A stretch of 64,000 nucleotides of DNA from JABMQB01 sp964575025. GTDB taxonomy: Bacteria; Bacteroidota; Bacteroidia; Bacteroidales; Prolixibacteraceae. The DNA is taken from positions 21,582 through 85,581 of the forward strand of contig CAZNPV010000012.1 in assembly GCA_964575025.1 (NCBI GenBank). The letters run 5' to 3'. Shown here one piece after another: positions 45,030-53,356 of this stretch. A program made the position numbers and the translations under genes. The notes beneath the pieces are model-generated. The model was not told the DNA's origin. It worked only from the letters and a program-made list of their open reading frames with translations, and made no database searches. Numbering within the stretch: position 1 is the first letter of the stretch; every line of letters begins with the position of its first letter.

Positions 45030-46232
45030 CTATTTGGTTTTTCTCCCCGGATAAACCTTCAATGCTTTTTCAAGAATTTTCAGTGAAACAGCGAGGTCTT
45101 CCTTTTTTAATACATAGGCAATCCGGACCTCGTCTTTGCCGTTCCCCGAACCGGTATAAAACCCTGAGGCAGGTGCGAGAAACAGGGTACTCTTCTGGTA
45201 TTCAAATTCCGACAACATCCAGGCACAGAATGTATCTGCATCATCAACGGGAAGCCTGGCAACCGTATAAAATGCCCCCATCGGGATTGGGGAATAGACC
45301 CCCTCAATGCGATTCAGTCCGTCAATGAGGAATTTTCGGCGGCTCACATATTCGTTGTAATTTTTCAGCATATACTCTCCGTTGGTATCCAGGGAGGCTT
45401 CAGCGGCAATCTGCCCGATAAGGGGTGGACTCAGGCGTGCCTGGCAGAATTTCATCACGTTTCTGCGAACCTCTTCATTCCTGGTTACCAGGGCACCTAT
45501 CCGGAGTCCGCATTCGCTATACCGTTTGGATACCGAATCAACAAGAATCACATGATCCCCGATTCCTTCCAGGTGCAAGGCTGAAATGTAGGGTGCTCCG
45601 GTATAACAAAACTCGCGGTAAACCTCATCGGAAAACAGGTAAAGATCATGTTTACTGACGAGATCGCGGATTGCATTCATCTCTTCCTGCGTATACAAAT
45701 AGCCGGTCGGGTTGTTGGGATTACAAATCATCATTCCCTTGGTTCTGGGGGTAATGAGTTTCTCAAACTCTTCAATGGGCGGCAAGGCAAATCCATCTTC
45801 AATTTTTGCCGGAATGGATTTGATGACGGCTCCGGCAACCACAGCAAAGGCTTCGTAATTGGCGTAGGCCGGTTCCGGAATAATAATCTCATCCCCCGGA
45901 TCAAGGCATGACATAAAAGCAAAGGTAACAGCTTCGCTCCCCCCGGTTGTTATAATGACATCTTCCACATCTACCTCAATCTTAAACCGGTGGTAGTATT
46001 CCACCATTTTTTTCCGGAACGAAAGCAGTCCCTGGCTGGGAGAATATTCCAAAACCGTGCGATCAATGGCCCTGATTGCGTCCAATGCTACCTGAGGGGT
46101 TGGCAAATCAGGCTGACCGATATTTAAATGATAAACCTTCACTCCGTTGGCCTTTGCTTTTTCAGCCAAAGGAGCCAGTTTCCTGATGGGGGAATCAGGC
46201 ATCATGGAACCGCGTTGTGATACTCTTGGCAT
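45030..46232 (-). CDS. Pyridoxal phosphate-dependent aminotransferase (aspartate aminotransferase-like)
   Basis: This fold-type I aminotransferase has 400 residues from the ATG at 46232. It shows YHLNIGQPDLPTP near the start, NPNNPTGYLY (substrate-binding Asn), SDEVYREFCY, and the PLP lysine in DSVSKRYSECGLRIGAL. It resembles the AspC-like subgroup I enzymes found with aromatic or aspartate metabolism in Bacteroidota; the amino donor cannot be set from sequence alone. A longer in-frame start at 46292 adds 20 residues lacking family similarity. It is divergent from the pnt operon. Confidence 0.88.
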   Translation of the reverse strand: MPRVSQRGSMMPDSPIRKLAPLAEKAKANGVKVYHLNIGQPDLPTPQVALDAIRAIDRTVLEYSPSQGLLSFRKKMVEYYHRFKIEVDVEDVIITTGGSEAVTFAFMSCLDPGDEIIIPEPAYANYEAFAVVAGAVIKSIPAKIEDGFALPPIEEFEKLITPRTKGMMICNPNNPTGYLYTQEEMNAIRDLVSKHDLYLFSDEVYREFCYTGAPYISALHLEGIGDHVILVDSVSKRYSECGLRIGALVTRNEEVRRNVMKFCQARLSPPLIGQIAAEASLDTNGEYMLKNYNEYVSRRKFLIDGLNRIEGVYSPIPMGAFYTVARLPVDDADTFCAWMLSEFEYQKSTLFLAPASGFYTGSGNGKDEVRIAYVLKKEDLAVSLKILEKALKVYPGRKTK

Positions 46233-46403
46233 AGCAGAATTCTGTTTAAAAGCCGGTAAATATACAACTATCAATCTGAAAATAAAACGCATTGATTCAT
46301 TTCATTTGTACTTTTTTGGAAAAATTTAACTTCCGGATTATTAGCACCTTTTAAATTGCCAGCCTGACTTCTCAGAATAAACCAGGATTGTTAAGTTTTA
46401 TCA

Positions 46404-46411
46404 TATTTTTG
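46404..46411 (+). promoter_or_regulatory. Putative -7 promoter element of the pnt operon
   Basis: TATTTTTG matches TAnnTTTG and lies 48 bases before the pntAA start codon. Confidence 0.45.
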
Positions 46412-46459
46412 TATGGAAGGAGTGTCTATTTTTGATAGAAACACTAAAAACATAAAAAA

Positions 46460-47623
46460 ATGATTGTTGGTATACCAAAAGAAATAATGCAGGGAGAAAA
46501 AAGGGTATCAGCCATACCCGAAACAGTAAAAAAGATGGCAGACAGCGGAGCGAAAGTTTTGTTTCAGAAAGGAGCTGGTCTGGGTTCTCATTACCCCGAT
46601 GAGGCCTATCAGGAAGCCGGCGCCCACCTGGTTACTGATGTTGAAGAAATATTTACGGAAGCCGAAGTTATTCTAAAGGTGAAGGAGCCTCTGTTTAATC
46701 AGGAAAAAAAAAGGCATGAACTGGACATGATGCATGAGGGACAGTATCTGATCTCTTTTCTGCATCCGGCATCTCCTGCAAACCATCAGATGGTGAAACA
46801 CATGGCTGAGAAAGGGATTATTGGCCTCACGCTGGATGGCGTTCCCCGGATCAGCCGGGCCCAGGCGATGGATGCCCTGTCATCGATGAGTGCCTGTGCA
46901 GGATACAAGGGAATGATCATGGGAATCAACGACATCAGTAAATTTGTTCCCTTTGTGACCAGTGCTGTAGGAAGGCTAAAGCCAGCCACTGTATTTGTAA
47001 TCGGAACCGGTGTTGCAGGTCTTCGGGCACTGGCAACCGCCAAAGGACTGGGAGCTACGGTCTATGCAGCTGATATTCGTGCTGAAGCAAACAACAATGC
47101 CCGATCTCTGGGGGCCATCATTGTGGATACAGGAGTGCCGGAAGAAAGAGCGGTAAGCCCAGACGGCAAACATGCCAATCATTTGGAAGAAAAATGGTTA
47201 GAGGTGGAACGCGAACACATCAGGGAGATGGTCGCAAAGTCTGACATCGTATTCTGTTCCGCGCTGGTCCAGGGGAAAGTTGCCCCTGTCCTGCTCACCG
47301 AAGAAATGGTTAAGCTGATGCAACCAGGCAGCTGCATTGTTGATATCTCCATCGACCAGGGTGGGAATTGTGCCATCACCACACCCGGAGCTGTAGAGGT
47401 GAAACACGGAATCATCATCCAGGGAATAAAAAATATTCCGGGAATGTTATCAACCAGTTCAACCATCATGTTTTCAAAAAACATTTACAATCTCTTAACC
47501 TATCTGACAAAAGACAATGCCATCCATCTGGATCTGACAGATGAAATTACAGCATCGATCCTGGTTACGAAAGACCATGCTGTAGTCCATGAGGGAACCC
47601 TGGAAGCGATGGGTTTGAAATAA
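46460..47623 (+). CDS. pntAA: NAD(P) transhydrogenase subunit alpha, part 1 (NAD-binding domain I)
   Basis: This 387-residue soluble subunit binds NAD(H) and passes hydride to NADP in the PntB domain. It begins MIVGIPKEIMQGEKRVSAIP; VPRISRAQAMDALSSMSACAGYKG and VIGTGVAGLRALATAKGLGA (Rossmann) follow. The sequence resembles alanine dehydrogenase, but the RISRAQ segment and the downstream pntAB and pntB genes identify it as a transhydrogenase. The alpha subunit is split into two genes, a common bacterial form. Next gene starts 44 bases later. Confidence 0.94.
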   Translation: MIVGIPKEIMQGEKRVSAIPETVKKMADSGAKVLFQKGAGLGSHYPDEAYQEAGAHLVTDVEEIFTEAEVILKVKEPLFNQEKKRHELDMMHEGQYLISFLHPASPANHQMVKHMAEKGIIGLTLDGVPRISRAQAMDALSSMSACAGYKGMIMGINDISKFVPFVTSAVGRLKPATVFVIGTGVAGLRALATAKGLGATVYAADIRAEANNNARSLGAIIVDTGVPEERAVSPDGKHANHLEEKWLEVEREHIREMVAKSDIVFCSALVQGKVAPVLLTEEMVKLMQPGSCIVDISIDQGGNCAITTPGAVEVKHGIIIQGIKNIPGMLSTSSTIMFSKNIYNLLTYLTKDNAIHLDLTDEITASILVTKDHAVVHEGTLEAMGLK

Positions 47624-47667
47624 ACCTGCAGGATATTACCTTTGTCTGTTGAAAAACAAAAAACCGT

Positions 47668-47979
47668 ATGGAATTAATACAATACATTTTAATAGGAGTA
47701 TTTTTGGTTGCAACGGTCGTGGGCTATATACTGATCAACAATGTACCAAGCCGTTTGCATACCCCGTTAATGTCGGGTATGAACGCACTATCGGGTGTTA
47801 CCATTCTGGGGGCCCTTCTTGCCACAGCAACGGCACTCTCAGGATCCAGTCCTGTGGTGGGATCAATTTTTGGAAGCCTGGCCATAATCCTTGCCATGAT
47901 TAATGTGACCGGTGGTTTTTCCGTAACCAACCGCATGTTAAAAATGTTTGGACGAAAGAAAAAAAATACCGATGAATAA
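47668..47979 (+). CDS. pntAB: NAD(P) transhydrogenase subunit alpha, part 2 (membrane)
   Basis: This 103-residue membrane protein has about three or four transmembrane helices, containing VPSRLHTPLMSGMNALSGV and GSLAIILAMINVTGGFSVTNRML. It is the membrane half of the alpha subunit and helps form the proton channel with PntB. The pntB ATG at 47972 overlaps its end by 8 bases, so the two are translationally coupled. Confidence 0.93.
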   Translation: MELIQYILIGVFLVATVVGYILINNVPSRLHTPLMSGMNALSGVTILGALLATATALSGSSPVVGSIFGSLAIILAMINVTGGFSVTNRMLKMFGRKKKNTDE

Positions 47980-49399
47980 TCTACTGTTCGCAAGCTTCTC
48001 AACAGCAACCCTGTTATCCGATGCCGTCTATTATATAGCATGTGGAGTCCTCGCCCTGGCCGTTCTGCTAGGCATTCATTTTATGAGCAAAGTAGAAAAG
48101 GCACAACTTGGAAACAGGATCAGCGCCTGGGCTATTGCCCTGGGCATTATCCTTACCCTAATTAAAAAGGATATCTTACCGGTTTGGTTGATGTATCCGG
48201 CCATGGCCGTGGGAGCGATTATCGGACTGATCCTGGCCAGGCGGGTTAAAATGATTGAAATGCCCCAATTGGTGGCCTTGTTGAATGGAATCGGAGGAGC
48301 AGCTTCCGCCATCGTCGCATCCTTTGCCTTCACATCCTTATACCGTAGCGGGGAATTCTTTGGAAAAACCACTGCATCCCTTGCTGTTGTGGTGGGAACC
48401 GTTACCCTGTTCGGAAGCCTTGTGGCAGCCGGAAAACTGCATAAATTAATCACCCAAAAGCCTATCATTTACCGGTTCCACCAAACAGCTGCAGTTGGTT
48501 TGTTATTCATTCTAACCGTACTGGTTATCCTGGGTGGTTTTTTCAGTCTCATCCCGTCTGCCATCCTCCTACCCATCATGGTGATCGTTGCAGCGGTTTT
48601 TGGGTTGCTCTTCTCCGTTCGCGTAGGCGGAGCTGATATGCCCATTACCATTTCCTTGCTGAACAGCCTGAGCGGGGTAGCTGCTGCCATTGCAGGTTTT
48701 GCAGTAACCGACATACTGCTTGTTGCGGTAGGAGGTATTGTAGGTGCTTCCGGACTCTTCCTGACACAAATCATGTGCAGGGCTATGAACCGGAAGCTGA
48801 TGGATATTCTGCTCGGCAAAACAGCGCTGAAAAAAAGCAAAACAGAGAAAAAAGAAACCACAGAAGAATCCAGGGAAACCGAAGAAAAGGATCCCGTAGA
48901 TCCGATAACAGTAATCAAAAGCGCAAAAAATGTGATCATCGTTCCCGGTTATGGAATGGCACTGGCACAGGCACAACACCTCACAAAAGAACTGGCCGAA
49001 AAACTGAAGGATAATGGCGCTTCGGTTAAATTTGCCATTCACCCGGTGGCGGGACGGATGCCGGGACACATGGATGTCCTGCTTATTGAAGCCGGGATTC
49101 CTTTCGACGATGTCTATGAAATGGATTCCATAAACGATGCATTCAAAGAGGCCGATGTAACCATTGTTGTGGGAGCCAACGATGTGCTGAATCCGGCAGC
49201 CCGGAACGCCGAAGGAACACCCATCTATGGAATGCCTATCCTGAATGTCGACCAGTGTAAGCATATTGTCATTTTCAATTACGACCTGAAACCCGGATAT
49301 TCAGGGGTTGAAAATCCAATCTATAAGAATAAAGAAGGCGTTTGGGTGATCCAGGGCGATGCAGCCACCACCCTGAAAGAAACCCTGCAGAAACTTTAG
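47972..49399 (+). CDS. pntB: NAD(P) transhydrogenase subunit beta
   Basis: From the ATG at 47972 this protein has 475 residues. About eight to nine N-terminal membrane helices are followed by a charged linker (KKSKTEKKETTEESRETEE) and the NADP(H)-binding domain III with VPGYGMALAQAQH, HPVAGRMPGHM and NDVLNPAARN. The complex uses the proton gradient to make NADPH from NADH. The linker is longer than in E. coli. A TTG at 47948 gives a slightly longer frame but is inside pntAB and less likely. Confidence 0.94.
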   Translation: MNNLLFASFSTATLLSDAVYYIACGVLALAVLLGIHFMSKVEKAQLGNRISAWAIALGIILTLIKKDILPVWLMYPAMAVGAIIGLILARRVKMIEMPQLVALLNGIGGAASAIVASFAFTSLYRSGEFFGKTTASLAVVVGTVTLFGSLVAAGKLHKLITQKPIIYRFHQTAAVGLLFILTVLVILGGFFSLIPSAILLPIMVIVAAVFGLLFSVRVGGADMPITISLLNSLSGVAAAIAGFAVTDILLVAVGGIVGASGLFLTQIMCRAMNRKLMDILLGKTALKKSKTEKKETTEESRETEEKDPVDPITVIKSAKNVIIVPGYGMALAQAQHLTKELAEKLKDNGASVKFAIHPVAGRMPGHMDVLLIEAGIPFDDVYEMDSINDAFKEADVTIVVGANDVLNPAARNAEGTPIYGMPILNVDQCKHIVIFNYDLKPGYSGVENPIYKNKEGVWVIQGDAATTLKETLQKL

Positions 49400-49745
49400 A
49401 AAGATGTAATATATTCTGAAAATCCATATCCTTTCCGCTTGTCGCTGAGTCCTTAGCCGAGACTTGGGCCGCCGGAGAAAAATTCAGCGGAGACACAGAG
49501 GGGAGTCAGGGATTTGTTGCTTTGCAGGGTTGAATGAAGGGAAGTCCGGAGAAGAAAGTCCGGAGACGGAAAACGGAGACGGAAGACCGGAGTCCGGAGA
49601 CGAAAATGTTTATAATCTGACGTATTGGTTTTCCTAATTCCATGGATTCTATTTAATATCCCCTATCTTTGATAGTGGATTCTTTGTTTTTGGCTTTTTC
49701 CCGGGATGTTATCGAACGTGCTGGCATGAATTATAAAGAAACCGA
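49400..49745. other. Intergenic region with GGAGA-type repeats
   Basis: This 346-base stretch between pntB and the potassium channel gene has no convincing gene. Its middle contains a purine-rich, degenerate repeat tract (49541-49605). No intrinsic terminator with a clear T tract was seen for pntB. Confidence 0.6.
49541..49605 (+). repeat. Degenerate short repeat tract built on AGTCCGGAGA
   Basis: AGTCCGGAGA occurs three times (from 49543, 49557 and 49591), with related units ACGGAGACGGA and AGACCGGAG between them. It is a local low-complexity tract with irregular spacing, so not a CRISPR array. Slippage-type expansion is the simplest explanation. Confidence 0.65.
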
Positions 49746-50549
49746 ATGAGTACGTTGAAAGATAAACTATACGAAATCATTTTTGAGGCCGACACCCGTT
49801 CCGGGAAAACCTTTGATGTCGCCTTGCTGATCATCATTCTCTTCAGTGTAATTCTGGTTATGCTGGAAAGTATCCAGAGCATCCGAAATCAGTATCATAC
49901 ACTTCTTATTATTTTCGAATGGACCATCACAGGTATATTCACCTTTGAATACCTCCTTCGTATATGGGTAGTGAAACGATCCTGGGGGTATATTTTCAGT
50001 TTTTACGGTATCATCGACTTCCTTGCAGTAATCCCGACCTTCCTGGGATTGTTGGTGGCCGGTTATCAGAGTTTGCTTGTGATACGGATTCTGCGGTTGC
50101 TTCGTGTTTTTCGTATTCTTAAACTTACCCGTTATTCCCGGGCAGGCCGCAGCATGGCAAGTGCCATCTGGGCCAGCCGTGAGAAAATCAGCGTTTTCAT
50201 CTTTTTTGTACTCATCCTGGTTGTTATCATCGGCACCCTCATGTATCTTATCGAAGGAGAAGCAAGCGGATTTAAAAGCATTCCAGTCAGTATCTACTGG
50301 GCTGTTGTGACTCTAACAACAGTAGGGTATGGAGACATTAGTCCTGTGACTCCCACGGGCCAGTTCCTGGCCAGCATCGTAATGATTATGGGATATGCCA
50401 TCATTGCCGTACCTACCGGGATTGTGACCGCTGAAATGATTAAACCTTCCACCCGTAAAAACACCCAGATCTGCCCCCATTGCCTCTATGACAAGCACGA
50501 CGATGATGCCCGCTACTGCAAAAAATGCGGGACCAAGCTGAATAAATGA
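49746..50549 (+). CDS. Voltage-gated-type potassium channel with C-terminal zinc ribbon
   Basis: This 267-residue six-helix ion channel has an S4-like segment with regular arginines (RILRLLRVFRILKLTRYSR, near residue 120). The pore has the potassium filter TTVGYGD near residue 195, followed by S6 (IVMIMGYAIIAVPTGIVTAEM). A short tail ends in two CxxC pairs (CPHC and CKKC), a zinc-ribbon-like module. It probably conducts potassium across the inner membrane. The tail may bind metal or mediate assembly; that is inference. It appears monocistronic. Confidence 0.9.
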   Translation: MSTLKDKLYEIIFEADTRSGKTFDVALLIIILFSVILVMLESIQSIRNQYHTLLIIFEWTITGIFTFEYLLRIWVVKRSWGYIFSFYGIIDFLAVIPTFLGLLVAGYQSLLVIRILRLLRVFRILKLTRYSRAGRSMASAIWASREKISVFIFFVLILVVIIGTLMYLIEGEASGFKSIPVSIYWAVVTLTTVGYGDISPVTPTGQFLASIVMIMGYAIIAVPTGIVTAEMIKPSTRKNTQICPHCLYDKHDDDARYCKKCGTKLNK

Positions 50550-50752
50550 CCCTCCATTTAAGGGTTTGCGGATACCTTTGAGAACGATACAGACTTGCCT
50601 GTAAGTGCCATTTCAGACCCAGGAGTCTGGGGTTTCCTTTTGAAAGTTTACAACCGGTTCAAAACCTCCCGCCAATTGTGGATATTTACCTGTTCAAATA
50701 TGCTTCACCTGTACCAGAATTGGTTAATTTCGTATTTTTAAAGAAAAGAAAA

Positions 50753-51547
50753 ATGAGGCAATACCTTGATTTACTTGATCATGTACTACACAACGGTGTA
50801 AAAAAAGAGGACCGCACGGGTACCGGCACCCTAAGTGTTTTCGGTCACCAGATGCGGTTTCCCCTGGATGAGGGCTTCCCGGTACTCACCACCAAGAAGC
50901 TGCATTTGAAATCCATCATACATGAACTGTTGTGGTTTCTGAATGGCGATACGAATGTAAAATATCTGCAGGATAACGGGGTACGCATCTGGAACGAATG
51001 GGCCGACGCAAACGGCGACCTCGGTCCCATTTACGGCTATCAGTGGCGAAGCTGGCCTGCTTCCGACGGGAGCCATATTGATCAGATCACAGAAGTTGTG
51101 GAAAGCATAAAAACAAACCCGAATTCACGGCGCATGCTGGTGAGTGCCTGGAATGTCGGGGAGCTGGATAAAATGAAACTTCCCCCCTGCCATATCCTCT
51201 TTCAGTTTTACGTGGCCGGAGGAAAACTCTCCTGCCAGTTATACCAACGCAGCGCCGATATTTTCCTTGGCGTTCCCTTTAATATTGCCTCTTACTCCCT
51301 GCTGACCCTGATGATGGCACAGGTAACAGGACTTCAGCCGGGTGATTTTGTTCACACCCTCGGCGATGGACACATCTACCTGAACCATCTTGAACAAGTA
51401 AACCTGCAATTAACCCGCAAACCATATGCTCTGCCAACAATGAAAATCAATCCGGAAATAAAAACAATCTTTGAATTCAAATATGACGATTTCGAACTGG
51501 TTAATTACCAGGCCCATCCGCATATCAAAGGAAAAGTGGCAGTATGA
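50753..51547 (+). CDS. thyA: Thymidylate synthase
   Basis: ThyA methylates dUMP to dTMP using methylene-tetrahydrofolate. From the ATG at 50753 it has 264 residues, equal to the E. coli enzyme. It starts MRQYLDLLDHVLHNGVKKEDRTGTGT, the catalytic cysteine lies in LPPCHILFQFYV, and QRSADIFLGVPFNIASYSLLT, DGHIYLNHLEQ and INPEIKTIFEF follow. An upstream in-frame start at 50678 adds residues without family match. folA, which regenerates tetrahydrofolate, begins 59 bases downstream. Confidence 0.96.
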   Translation: MRQYLDLLDHVLHNGVKKEDRTGTGTLSVFGHQMRFPLDEGFPVLTTKKLHLKSIIHELLWFLNGDTNVKYLQDNGVRIWNEWADANGDLGPIYGYQWRSWPASDGSHIDQITEVVESIKTNPNSRRMLVSAWNVGELDKMKLPPCHILFQFYVAGGKLSCQLYQRSADIFLGVPFNIASYSLLTLMMAQVTGLQPGDFVHTLGDGHIYLNHLEQVNLQLTRKPYALPTMKINPEIKTIFEFKYDDFELVNYQAHPHIKGKVAV

Positions 51548-51606
51548 TAAAAACGCAAGGATGAAAATCTGATCTCTTAGTAACCATTTCTTTTTGAACT
51601 TTTATA

Positions 51607-52116
51607 ATGATCCATAAGAACATTTCCATCATCGTAGCCATAGCCGAAAATTTTGCGATCGGCAAAAACAACGATTTGCTTTTTCACCTGCCGGAGGACC
51701 TGAAACGGTTTAAAAAAATCACTACCGGCCATCCCATGGTCATGGGGCGCAATACCTTGCTTTCCCTGCCCGGATGGCCATTGCCCAACCGCAGGCATAT
51801 CGTTCTGACCGATAAACAGGACGACCGGTTCCCCGGATGCGAAGTGGTTTATTCCATGGAAGAAGCCATCGAAAAAGTAAAAAATGAAGACGAAGCATTT
51901 GTTATCGGAGGAGGATCCGTATACCGGCAGTTTTACCCGGTTGCCGGGAAACTCTACCTTACCCTCGTACATAAACCGTTTGAGGGAGATGTCTTTTTCC
52001 CGAATATCAATTTTCAGCAATGGGATGAAATTTCACGCGAAGACCGTTACAATGCAAAAAATGCATTTCATTATTCGTTTCTGAATCTAAAACGATCTGT
52101 ACCAGCTAACGGTTAA
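51607..52116 (+). CDS. folA: Dihydrofolate reductase
   Basis: This 169-residue enzyme reduces dihydrofolate with NADPH and is the trimethoprim target. It shows ISIIVAIAENFAIGKNNDLLFHLPEDLKRFKK with the catalytic acidic residue in the PEDL segment, then GHPMVMGRNTLLSLPG and FVIGGGSVYRQFYPVAGKLYLTLV. Position next to thyA matches the shared folate cycle. Its end overlaps the convergent membrane-protein gene by 4 bases. Confidence 0.95.
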   Translation: MIHKNISIIVAIAENFAIGKNNDLLFHLPEDLKRFKKITTGHPMVMGRNTLLSLPGWPLPNRRHIVLTDKQDDRFPGCEVVYSMEEAIEKVKNEDEAFVIGGGSVYRQFYPVAGKLYLTLVHKPFEGDVFFPNINFQQWDEISREDRYNAKNAFHYSFLNLKRSVPANG

Positions 52117-52562
52117 CCTTCCGTATCGGATCGTTCCCTTTTATATTTCCTTTTCCTGGCATAGTAGAACAAGTGAAAAAAAACAAAAACTGAAACCAGG
52201 TTGAAAACAAGCAGAGAAACATAACCCGTTCCATAGATAAAGAGTGTTCCGAAAATCAAAATTAACAGGTTTACAAGCACCGCCTTCTGCCATGCTTCAC
52301 CCCTGAGTTTCGTGAACTCTTCCCTTTCATCCTTGTCTTTTGAAAAGGCAGTCATCAGAAACCCCAGGAAAAAACACAGCAGGATCGCTTCTTCAAAAAT
52401 ATTGGTTTCGATGACAGTAAAATAGCGGGTTGAGAGGTAGGACGACTGAACAGCGAATACCGGAACCGACCAATCCATTTTGTGAAAGGTATAAACGATT
52501 GCAAGGGCAAAGCCAACCAAAACCAGTATCAGGCCCGGAATTTTAAATCGGTAAGAAATCAT
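52113..52562 (-). CDS. Small membrane protein of unknown function
   Basis: This 149-residue protein has about four predicted membrane helices (near residues 8-24, 55-72, 92-110 and 112-132) and a very basic C-terminus (RKRKYKRERS). No family was recognised. It lies 49 bases downstream of a lipoprotein gene on the same strand, so the two may be co-transcribed. Confidence 0.65.
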   Translation of the reverse strand: MISYRFKIPGLILVLVGFALAIVYTFHKMDWSVPVFAVQSSYLSTRYFTVIETNIFEEAILLCFFLGFLMTAFSKDKDEREEFTKLRGEAWQKAVLVNLLILIFGTLFIYGTGYVSLLVFNLVSVFVFFHLFYYARKRKYKRERSDTEG

Positions 52563-52611
52563 ATCTCAATTTGTCCGAAAGGCAGGAGACGTACCTCATC
52601 TCCTGTTCTGA

Positions 52612-53238
52612 TTAATCGTTCTCCGTGCTGCTGTACATCCTGAAATCCATCTCATTATTGTCGTCCAGGGTGATCTCCACTCCCACCAGTCCAAAACGGT
52701 GGTTGGCGATGTAGACCATTTTTTTTACCCCCTGAATGGCACAGGGAGATTCTTCCACCTTCATCACTTTAATGAAATAAAACCCGTAAGGGTAATCATC
52801 TTCTGTTGATTTGCTGATCACTTTCCGTTTATACCCTGACCCGGCCGAATAGGTATCACCCACTTTTGAGTCGTATTTGAAAATGGTCCCCGGATAATTC
52901 GGCACTTTGCTTTCAACGCCTTCCCGGGTAATCCGGAATTTAATATCCGAAGCAATTACTGTATTCCCATCCACCGTAAACTCCGGCATATTCGATAAAA
53001 TATTCAGGATAGCCGGATTAGTCACCGTTACCTGACCCGAAAACGATGAAATCCCGTCGCTCAAGGAAGTTACAGTTGCTATAGGCCCCTGAACCCCATG
53101 CAGATCGCTTGCCGATAGGGTTTCACCTATATCACCCATCGGCGACTGTGCTCCTTCAACCGATTCAGCATCTTCAAATAAATTACACGAAACAAAAAAA
53201 AGTGCGGGGAGGATCAAAATAAAAGACAGTTTCTTCAT
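52612..53238 (-). CDS. Predicted lipoprotein of unknown function
   Basis: This 208-residue protein has a lipoprotein signal (FILILPALFFVSC, lipid Cys about residue 18). The mature part is acidic at first, then beta-rich (GQVTVTNPAILNILSNMPEF, YKRKVISKSTEDDYPYGFYFIKVMKVEE). It resembles small Bacteroidota lipoproteins of unknown role. It is divergent from the M14 peptidase gene. Confidence 0.7.
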   Translation of the reverse strand: MKKLSFILILPALFFVSCNLFEDAESVEGAQSPMGDIGETLSASDLHGVQGPIATVTSLSDGISSFSGQVTVTNPAILNILSNMPEFTVDGNTVIASDIKFRITREGVESKVPNYPGTIFKYDSKVGDTYSAGSGYKRKVISKSTEDDYPYGFYFIKVMKVEESPCAIQGVKKMVYIANHRFGLVGVEITLDDNNEMDFRMYSSTEND

Positions 53239-53356
53239 AGGTTTTGCATTAATTGGTTGACGTAAAATAAACTTAAATAATTATCCGGAATAAAATACGT
53301 AGAAAAAATCAATTTTCACTAATCCTTATTACATTTAAAGCAAAAATACACATTCT

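Noticed and set aside
46460..47623. Alanine dehydrogenase
   Set aside because: The sequence is similar, but the RISRAQAMDALSS segment and the directly following pntAB and pntB genes show that it is the transhydrogenase alpha subunit.
49541..49605. Possible CRISPR array in the GGAGA repeat tract
   Set aside because: Units are about 10 bases, irregularly spaced, and lack unique spacers of constant length; no cas genes are near.
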